Source: JAJTFW01 sp046049215 (GTDB taxonomy: Bacteria > Bacteroidota > Bacteroidia > AKYH767-A > OLB10). From it: a stretch of DNA of 9,960 nt. Numbering within the stretch: position 1 is the stretch's first letter; every line of letters begins with the position of its first letter. Below are positions 1-6,500 of this stretch, piece by piece. The stretch spans positions 1-9,960 of the forward strand of contig JBJOER010000148.1 in NCBI GenBank assembly GCA_046049215.1, read 5' to 3'. The notes beneath the pieces were generated by a model, which saw only the letters and a program-made list of their open reading frames with translations, was not told the DNA's origin and did not search any database. The position numbers and the translations under genes are program-made.

Positions 1-408
1 AATCTACAGCCTTGGTCCGGATGCGGGGTGTATTCCATCACTCATCAAATTCAGAATGGAGATACCGTTACTGCAAATCCATCAGATCCGATGGCCTGGA
101 AGGATCTGGTGTTTGATCCGAGCGGGACAGGCAGCATCATGACTTCCGATACCCTGTTCAGGCAACGCTATGGCCGCGGCTATTTCTCTTTCGATGTGGA
201 TTCTATTCGCCAAAAAATCGTTTTCCGAAGAAGCTCTGCCGATTCAATTCCGTTGTTTGAGATGAACTATCTGCGTCCTGGCCCTGACATGCTTGTCTTG
301 GACGGAACGATCCGGAACCGGGAAGTTACTTTGGAAATCCACCGCTCGGCCCATTCATTTCAATTGGGTGAGCGGCAGTTTCACTGGATATCAGAATCGA
401 ATCGTTGA
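1..408 (+). CDS. C-terminal part of a DoxX-like membrane protein (5' partial)
   Basis: The reading frame is already open at base 1 (Asn-Leu-Gln-Pro-Trp...) and ends at TGA 406-408, so this is the last 135 codons of a gene that begins upstream. A GTG at 28 is in frame but has no ribosome binding site and is probably internal. The fragment has no membrane segment. Its pattern of a GVYSIT-like opening, NGDT, a Trp-Lys-rich strand, a run of Asp/Arg beta strands, then QFHWISESNR at the end, resembles from memory the soluble C-terminal tail that follows the DoxX-type membrane domain in many Bacteroidota proteins, which often end in FHWxNExPxNR. The biochemical role of that tail is not known to me. 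The family call rests on recall of the pattern, not on a search. The AT-rich stretch downstream marks the end of this unit. Confidence 0.6.
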   Translation, partial: NLQPWSGCGVYSITHQIQNGDTVTANPSDPMAWKDLVFDPSGTGSIMTSDTLFRQRYGRGYFSFDVDSIRQKIVFRRSSADSIPLFEMNYLRPGPDMLVLDGTIRNREVTLEIHRSAHSFQLGERQFHWISESNR

Positions 409-587
409 GAAAGATTATCGAAAGTGGAGAGCCATACGATAAAACCTTATTCAAATCAATAGTTAGTAGACAATTTAATTCTAATGAGCACCTGTTTATA
501 ACGGGAGGATTATCAATAGGTGTTACTTTTAATCATTCAATACTACTGCATTCGGAAAAAGCAAGGCAATTCATTAGTAGGCGATAA
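405..587 (+). CDS. Doubtful 60-residue ORF, unrecognised
   Basis: A TTG at 405 overlaps the TGA stop of the preceding gene and opens a 60-codon frame. The deduced peptide starts MRKIIESGEPYDKT, has no clear membrane segment or signal peptide, and matches no family that I recognise. The stretch is about one third G+C by my hand count, clearly poorer than the genes on either side, and I see no ribosome binding site. The overlapping start could mean translational coupling, but an unannotated spacer or the remnant of a decayed or acquired gene is at least as likely. It is listed so that the reader knows the frame exists. Confidence 0.15.
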   Translation: MRKIIESGEPYDKTLFKSIVSRQFNSNEHLFITGGLSIGVTFNHSILLHSEKARQFISRR

Positions 588-646
588 TGAATCGATGTAG
601 TCTACTTTCGAAAAGTCCACTCCCTACATAGCTATAGCATTATCAT
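409..646 (+). other. AT-rich intergenic stretch
   Basis: These 238 bases between the DoxX-like fragment and the DUF4256 gene hold no recognisable gene apart from the doubtful frame above. The part from 411 to 590 contains about 59 G or C in 180 bases. A short hairpin, ACTTT-CGA-AAAGT, occurs near 604-616 without a following T run, so it is not a convincing terminator. TACTTTCG at 603-610 is one mismatch from the Bacteroidota -7 element TAnnTTTG, but no suitably spaced -33 element is visible. Confidence 0.4.
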
Positions 647-1216
647 ATGTCTGTCAAAATAACAATTGAATCTGATTCCTCCTGTATCCGCGATCTCTTG
701 GCATTGCTCGAAGCGCGTTTCATCAAGCATCCGCAGCGACATCCGGATACCATCTGGCAAAGTGTACGTGAACAGATCGAAAAGCAGCCCGAGAAGCTAT
801 GGTCACTGCACAGGATGGAAGAAACGGGTGGTGAACCGGATGTGATCGGGTTTGACAGAAGCCAGAACGAATACTACTTCATGGATTGTTCGCCTGAAAG
901 TCCCATTGGACGCCGAAGCTTGTGTTTTGATGAGAAGGCCTTGCAGGAACGCAAGGAGAATCCGCCCAAGGGAAGCGCGGAAGGTTTGGCGGAAGAAATG
1001 GGTATCCAACTCTTAACGGAAGCGGATTACCGCCATTTGCAAACCCTTGGCCCGTTCGATACAAAAACCTCCAGTTGGATTCAAACCCCTAAGGCTATCC
1101 GTGAACGCGGCGGCGCCCTGTTCGGCGATTGCAGGTACGGAGCCGTGTTCATCTATCACAACGGAGCAGGGTCGTATTATGCTGCCCGGGGATTCCGGGG
1201 TGTACTTGTTGTTTAG
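647..1216 (+). CDS. DUF4256 family protein
   Basis: This 189-residue cytoplasmic protein matches, from memory, the whole DUF4256 family (PF14066) and has that family's usual length. Visible hallmarks in order are an N-terminal helix with RFIKHPQRHP (24-33), LWSLHRMEETGGEPDVIGFD (51-70), the YYFMDCSPESPIGRRSLCFD segment (76-95), the AEEMGIQLLTEADYRHLQ helix (115-132), FDTKTSSWIQTP (137-148), and a C-terminal GGALFGDCRYGAVFIYHNG / SYYAARGFRG block (155-185). No signal peptide or membrane segment is present. The biochemical function of the family is not established. The Cys-containing and conserved aromatic motifs are intact, so the gene looks functional. The start is ATG 647, with AT-rich DNA but no Shine-Dalgarno upstream, as is normal in Bacteroidota. 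The DUF1801 gene follows after 51 bases on the same strand, which permits joint transcription. Confidence 0.88.
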   Translation: MSVKITIESDSSCIRDLLALLEARFIKHPQRHPDTIWQSVREQIEKQPEKLWSLHRMEETGGEPDVIGFDRSQNEYYFMDCSPESPIGRRSLCFDEKALQERKENPPKGSAEGLAEEMGIQLLTEADYRHLQTLGPFDTKTSSWIQTPKAIRERGGALFGDCRYGAVFIYHNGAGSYYAARGFRGVLVV

Positions 1217-1267
1217 TCACGCTATCCAGCATTCATATATTATCAACGAATACCATATAATCAGGCC

Positions 1268-1693
1268 ATGGCCACCAATAAGACCCAATTCACCGGTGAA
1301 GATGTTCAGTCTTTCATCGAAACCTTTACCGACAACGAACAGAAGCGAAGGGACAGTCTGGCGTTGATTGAACTGATGCAGGAGGTAAGCGGTCACCCGC
1401 CGCGCATGTGGGGGCCGAGCATCATCGGTTTTGGTGCGTACCATTACCGCTATCCAAGTGGTCACGAAGGTGACGCTCCCCTGTTAGGATTCTCTCCCAG
1501 AAAGGCGGCTATCTCCTTGTATGTCTTTACGGGTCTCGATGAACACGCACATTTGCTGGAAGGGTTGGGCAAGTTTACCATTGGGAAAGCCTGCATCTAC
1601 ATCAAGCGCCTGTCGGATATTGATCAGGAGCGGTTGAAGGAATTGATGCAGGTATCTTGTCGACATCTGAAGGATACCTATGGGGCTTGCTGA
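1268..1693 (+). CDS. DUF1801 domain-containing protein
   Basis: This is a small soluble protein of 141 residues with the DUF1801 fold (PF08818), recognised from its signature segments: an N-terminal helix with the FIETFTDNEQKRRDS stretch (17-30), PRMWGPSIIGFGAYHYRYPS (45-64) followed by GHEGDAP (65-71), GFSPRKAAISLY (74-85), and GKACIYIKRLSDID (106-119) before a C-terminal helix. The family is widespread in bacteria. Its molecular activity is uncertain, and it is related to YdhG/YdeI-type proteins and to the frataxin-like fold. The length is normal and nothing is missing. The start is ATG 1268 with only a weak CAGG upstream. It lies between the DUF4256 gene and the membrane-protein gene, all on the same strand. 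A second, broken DUF1801-like gene of a different subtype lies about 1.3 kb further on the opposite strand. Confidence 0.88.
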   Translation: MATNKTQFTGEDVQSFIETFTDNEQKRRDSLALIELMQEVSGHPPRMWGPSIIGFGAYHYRYPSGHEGDAPLLGFSPRKAAISLYVFTGLDEHAHLLEGLGKFTIGKACIYIKRLSDIDQERLKELMQVSCRHLKDTYGAC

Positions 1694-1743
1694 TCGTCCG
1701 GCATAATATCCTACCTTCACATGGCGTTCAAACGGGTGAAACC

Positions 1744-2988
1744 ATGCAACAGCAAATCCTCGCCAACATCGATCATCCCGAACAGCTCGAACGGCTCTAT
1801 AGGGAAAATCGAACTGCCTTTACAGCTTCATTCAACGTTGTCTTTCCACAAATCAACACCCATCCCCTGGCGCTTGCATGGCATGCCCGCTTGAATTACA
1901 AGGAAGATGGATTGTCGTGGGGGTCTATACGTGAAAGATGGATTGTTGCCATACTCTGCTTATTGGCCGGAGCATTGGCCAAGCTGCCTCAGTTCACTGG
2001 CATCAGTGAGGAATTTTTCTATCCCCGAAATATCACGTTCGTCCTATTCCCGTTTCTCGTAGGCTACTTCCTGTTCAAACGCGGAGCTGTTTTCAATGAT
2101 GCAATCAAAGCGGGTCTGGTCATCCTGGTCTCATCCGTTTATATCAACCTGCTTCCAGGGGATGAAAAGCACGACACCTTTATTTTGGCCTGTGTGCACC
2201 TCCCTTTTGTGTTGTGGTCGGTCACCGCTTTCGCCTTCAGCATACCGGACTGGAAAGACCACAGGGTCCGCCTCGATTTCCTTCGTTTCAATGGAGATCT
2301 GGTGGTGATGACCGCCCTTATCCTGCTTGCGGGTGGAATCCTGACAGCCATCACCCTGGGACTCTTTTCCTTGATCGGATTGAACATCGAGGAGTTTTAC
2401 TTTAAGTATATCGTGGTGTGGGGACTCGCTTCCGCTCCCATTGTGGCTACGCACCTCGTCCAGGTCATGCCGCAGTTGGTGGAACGAGTATCCCCGGTCA
2501 TTGCGCGGGTGTTCACGCCGCTTGTGGTTGTGATGTTATCAATCTACCTGATTGCAGTTCTGACCACAGGGAAGGACCCTTACAACGACAGGGAGTTCCT
2601 GTTGATGTTCAATGGACTGTTGATCGGGGTGATGGCCATCATCCTTTTCTCTGTCGCAGGTACCGCCAACAGCAACCTTTCGCGAATCGGATATGCCATG
2701 CTGTTGGTTTTATCCCTGCTTACGCTCACCGTGAACGGCATCGCATTGTCGGCCATCCTTTTTCGCATTTCCGAATGGGGAATCACCCCCAACCGCATGG
2801 CGGTACTCGGAGGTAACGTGGTGATCATGGGAAATCTGATGATGGTAGCCTGGCGATTGGTGGCGGTGATGAAGCGAAATCGTGATCCGGAGGATGTGGG
2901 TCGTTGTATAGCCTCCTACATCCCAATCTATGCCGCATGGGCGGCTATTGTTGCATTCCTATTCCCGGTTTTATTCGGGTTCTGTTGA
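1744..2988 (+). CDS. Polytopic inner-membrane protein, DUF4153-like
   Basis: The protein has 414 residues from ATG 1744. The frame is open further upstream to a TTG at 1657, but that would overlap the previous gene and add an unlikely leader, so I prefer the ATG. A soluble N-terminal segment of about 65 residues (LERLYRENRTAF at 15-26, LNYKEDGLSWGS at 50-61) precedes about eleven hydrophobic segments, near residues 66-80, 96-111, 121-137, 146-166, 186-212, 221-241, 257-273, 286-305, 316-340, 352-376 and 388-413. Short charged loops such as EEFFYPRN (89-96) and GKDPYNDREF (276-285) lie between them. It resembles the Bacteroidota membrane proteins usually labelled DUF4153. That label is from memory and no substrate or catalytic residue can be named. 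It follows the DUF1801 gene by 50 bases. Its 3' end overlaps the tail of the convergent pseudogene by 18 bases, and a hairpin with a T run follows. Confidence 0.8.
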   Translation: MQQQILANIDHPEQLERLYRENRTAFTASFNVVFPQINTHPLALAWHARLNYKEDGLSWGSIRERWIVAILCLLAGALAKLPQFTGISEEFFYPRNITFVLFPFLVGYFLFKRGAVFNDAIKAGLVILVSSVYINLLPGDEKHDTFILACVHLPFVLWSVTAFAFSIPDWKDHRVRLDFLRFNGDLVVMTALILLAGGILTAITLGLFSLIGLNIEEFYFKYIVVWGLASAPIVATHLVQVMPQLVERVSPVIARVFTPLVVVMLSIYLIAVLTTGKDPYNDREFLLMFNGLLIGVMAIILFSVAGTANSNLSRIGYAMLLVLSLLTLTVNGIALSAILFRISEWGITPNRMAVLGGNVVIMGNLMMVAWRLVAVMKRNRDPEDVGRCIASYIPIYAAWAAIVAFLFPVLFGFC

Positions 2989-3428
2989 ATAGTGGATCGT
3001 AGCCGGGGCATGTTTTAAAGGGGATAAAACGGGACTCGCCTTCCGATTTGGCCGGATTTTTATCCCTTTTTCATTCAGTTCACGCGCCTTTTTCAGCCGG
3101 GAAATCAGTATTTTATCGTCGGGGTGGTCCTTTAATGTGGCAATGCATTCAGAATTCCCCATCCCCTAACCCCTTGCACGGTATTGTTTTGAATTGTAAC
3201 TTGTACCTCGTTCAGCAGGCTGTATTTCTGTAAGCCGAAAGCGACATGTGTTTTGAACGAAGCGAAATAGCATAGCGGACCCTTGTAATCGAAATTCGGG
3301 AAGCCCCATTTGATGGTCTCAGTGATCTCCGGCACTGCCTTTTGGATCAGTTTGCGCAGGTGATTTAAGATCGGCTGCGCGAAGGGTTGTGTCATTCGAA
3401 TGTAGGCCTCTACCGGAGAGAAATTCAT
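2971..3428 (-). pseudogene. Frameshifted and truncated DUF1801/YdeI-like gene
   Basis: Two minus-strand frames together make one protein of the DUF1801/YdeI type. The first starts at ATG 3428 and encodes MNFSPVEAYIRMTQPFAQ, an LNHLRKLIQKAVPEITETIKW helix region, then WGFPNFDYKGPLCYFASFKTHVAFGL, which are typical family motifs. It then runs out of register and stops at 3132. The family pattern resumes in another frame at 3162 with MGNSECIATLKDHPDDKILI and LKKARELNEKGIKI, ending at 2971. Adding one G to the second of three G4 tracts (plus-strand C run 3163-3166) joins them as ...QGVRG-MGNSE..., giving about 153 residues. Family members usually carry a further C-terminal domain ending in a WxxEGKxRxWKY-like tail. 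Here it is replaced by a short linker that runs into the neighbouring gene. The gene is therefore probably dead twice over, although a sequencing error at the G run could explain the frameshift alone. Confidence 0.75.
3017..3071 (+). terminator. Terminator-like hairpin after the membrane-protein gene
   Basis: The left arm AAAGGGGATAAAA (3017-3029) pairs with TTTTATCCCTTT (3058-3069) with one bulged G. The loop is long, about 28 bases. Used as a GGG-ATAAAA / TTTTATCCC stem, it is followed by five T residues (3067-3071), 29 bases after the stop of the + strand gene. The long loop and AT-rich lower stem make it a moderate candidate. On the minus strand it lies inside the pseudogene tail. Confidence 0.4.
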
Positions 3429-3598
3429 CCCATTAAAGGTAGAATTTCCGGTTTAATGCAAAGAAGGAGAGGCCATTAGAGGCGTGAAGTTCCATATTGA
3501 TGCCCCACATCAGTATGTTTTTTCGCGGGAATTGTCCACTCTTAAATAGCTAAAATTAGCTATTGTGACATAAATCAGTTTTGCTGAATATTTAACTA
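3429..3598. other. Divergent intergenic region upstream of the giant gene
   Basis: These 170 bases separate the minus-strand pseudogene start from the start of the giant + strand gene, so the promoters of both should lie here. The half next to the giant gene is AT-rich and contains a 20-bp palindrome. CAGTTTTG at 3576-3583 is one mismatch from the Bacteroidota -7 element TAnnTTTG, but no TTG is found at the expected distance upstream. No definite promoter can be called. Confidence 0.4.
3545..3564. promoter_or_regulatory. Perfect 20-bp palindrome, possible operator
   Basis: AATAGCTAA and TTAGCTATT are exact reverse complements separated by AA. The element ends 34 bases before the TTG start of the giant gene, a position suited to a repressor or activator site overlapping its promoter. 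It has no T run of its own and is too AT-rich to be a strong terminator. The binding protein is unknown. Confidence 0.35.
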
Positions 3599-6500
3599 TT
3601 GAAAAAACCAACCTATCGACTCATGGGAAAGCAATACCCTTACCGAAACATTCATTCATTCATCAGGCTGCTGGTTACCTCAGCATTCCTATTTTATGGC
3701 GGCCACTCATTCGCGCAGGTCACCCGAACCTGGAACGGCGGTGGCGGTGACAGCTTCTGGACCAATCGTATCAACTGGGGTGGGACGGTTCCTGTGAGCG
3801 GGAACCTGCTTCTTTTCGAAGGCAGTGCCGGATTGTCGCCCATCAACACCTTCACATCAGGAACCACCTTCAACGCCCTTTCGTTTGGAAGTACCGCAGG
3901 GGCATTCACCTTGTCGGGCTATCCGTTTACTATAAACGGAAGCATGTCCAATAGCAGTGCACAGAATCAGGTTATCAATAACAATATCATAATGCCCGCT
4001 AACACAGAGGTAAGTTCAAGCGGGGGTGAACTTTCACTAAATGGTGTGGTCAGCGGAGCCTTCAATTTTACCAAAACCGGCTCCGGATCGGTTCGCCTTG
4101 GCGGGCAAAATACCTTCACGGGTACGGTTACCGTTAGTGATGGTACCTTGAGATTGGCGGGAGGGGACAGTACGCTTGCCGGACGTTTGACAATGGTTGT
4201 CAACGGAGGTACGCTTGACTTAGGGTCTAATATCCAATTGGTTGGAGAATTTTCGGGCACTGGCGGCAAGATAAAAGGGAATGGGGGCACTTTGTATGGA
4301 TGCCAAACCGGAGGCAATTATACTTTTGCCGGCGATATCGGGGATAATGATACATTGAATTTTTTCAGGGGCGGCGTGAATAATGCCAACTTGGTTTTGA
4401 CAGGTGATAATACGACCAGAGGAGTCGTTACTTGTATGGCAGGAAGCCCGACGGGCATGACCGGATTAACCTTGAATAGCTCAGGAAAGTTATCCCAGCT
4501 TTCGCGGATTAATCTTCAGTCCGCGGCAATGAAATTGGACAATTCCTCAACTAGTTTATCAGATCGACTTAGAAACTCAGCACCTGTTTATTTGAATGGA
4601 GGCGCCATCAATTTTGTCGGAAGTTCCTCTTCAAATACGAGCGAAACGCTTGGGGTTTTAAATCTACTTAGCGGTCAGAATAACATCTCTATAACAAATA
4701 ACAGCACCTCTTACAGCACAAACATCACTTTTACCGGTTTGAATCGGACCAAGGGGGCTGTTGTAAATATCAACCGGTTGAGTTCATTTGATAATTTCGG
4801 AAGGTCCGGCAATTATCATCATTTTTACATCACTTCTACTCCCGGCGCATTGGGTGGTATCATTCCGCAAACAGTGAATGGAGTGGTCCCCGGCTTTTTT
4901 GGTGGTGAGCGTGACTTGGTCAGTTATGTCGATAGTCTTGGATTAGGCAAACCAGGTACTGTCGGTTTTCCACCGGCAACCGTTATAACGACTAATACGA
5001 CATTGGGGTCACCAACTTCAGTTGATGAAACGAGCAATGTCATGCTTAATGCTTCAATTGGTGGAACTGTTACTGTGCCATTAGGCGGAATAAAGATCAA
5101 TGCGATCAGTCTTCGCGGCAACAACCTTGCATTTACAAATGCCGATGATACACTTTCATTGACTGCCGGTGTTTTCATGGGGGCGGGAATTGGGTCTCAG
5201 CGTAGTATTGGAACCACTTTGGTTCCGGGTGTTTTGACTACGCCTCGTTCCGAGTTATTCCTGAATATGTGGCACAACAGTGGAGGCGATCTGGTCGTCA
5301 ATTCAAAAATCATCGGCAATACCATGGTGGTTTTAAGTGGAGATGGAAGCAGTGGTGTCAATTTTACGTTCACCAATTCGGGCAATAGTTACACCGGAGG
5401 TACTGTAGTGAATGGAAATGGAGGAGCAACCACTACGCTGAATCTCAACAGCACATCCGGATCAGTTTTCATCCCCAATGCCTCCAATCCGGACAGTGGA
5501 TTGATCATTAATGATGATGCGCAAGTCGTCATGTCACAAAGCGCTGGGCAGATCGGTTCTGCAAACAAGGTTACCCTCAATGGAAAAGCCACTTTGACAT
5601 TGACCGGAAACAACACACTTGCCGGCCTCAACTTCAACGTTTATCATTCGCCCAACGTCACTTTGGGGACCACATTGACCCTTACCGGGGGCATCAATGT
5701 GACGCATTCGAATCCTTTCTACCGGGCAATTATCCAAACGGGAACACTAGATCTCAACGGCAATAACAATTTTCCGATTTATATACAGGGTTTGCCCTGT
5801 AAAGAGCAGAATAATTTCGCAACTATTAACGAAGGCGGCCTTACCATCAGTGGTATTATTGCTAATGGAGGGATCACAAAAACCGGAACCGGAGTACTTG
5901 TATTAACCAGCTCCTCCAGTACTTTCACTGGACCGATCACCATCAATGAGGGAACTATCCGGTTCAATCACGTTAATGCGAATACGACGATACCCTCTTC
6001 GGTAATTATGAATGGTGGCACCCTCAGTACAAGGGCGTTACCGGGACTTAGAGCGATTACTATCACAGGCGGACTTACGTTGAGTAACAATGGGATCTTC
6101 GAATTGTCCAGCAATTTATCTTCCAACACCAACTCGCTCAACTTCGGATCGTGCAGTACTATTAGCTGGACTGCTGGAAAGACATTGTTGATTAGAAACT
6201 GGAATGGTAGGGCAGGAATGTCCGGGACAGGCACAAAAGTGTTTTTCGGTTCAACTAGTTCAGGCCTTACCTCATCACAGCTCAGCCAGATCAGTTTCGA
6301 AGGATACCCAGGAGGTGCTATGCTGCTCTCGACCGGGGAATTGGTGCCCACAGCAATCGGGCCTTACGAGCCCATGGTAGACCGCATCGTTGCCGGTGAC
6401 GGTAGTGCCACGGTTTCCTTCTTCAGCCCGAACAACCGCGGCTCCGCCATCACTAATTACGAGTACTCCGTTGACAATGGACTCACCTGGATCGCCCGTT

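Noticed and set aside
604..616. Small hairpin ACTTT-CGA-AAAGT upstream of the DUF4256 gene
   Set aside because: It has only five A/T-rich base pairs and no T run, so it could arise by chance and does not support a terminator.
2418..2816. 132-codon + strand frame inside the membrane-protein gene
   Set aside because: It is out of frame with clear transmembrane coding sequence, rich in His/Arg/Gly as expected of a shadow frame, and has no start signal.
3484..3549. 21-codon frame from GTG 3484 preceded by AAGGAG at 3464-3469
   Set aside because: The spacing of 14 bases is too long for a good ribosome binding site, the peptide has no recognisable feature, and Bacteroidota rarely depend on such sites.
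3563..3583. Bacteroidota-type promoter (TTG ... CAGTTTTG) before the giant gene
   Set aside because: The TTG and the -7-like element are only 10 bases apart instead of about 20, and the -7 element has a mismatch.
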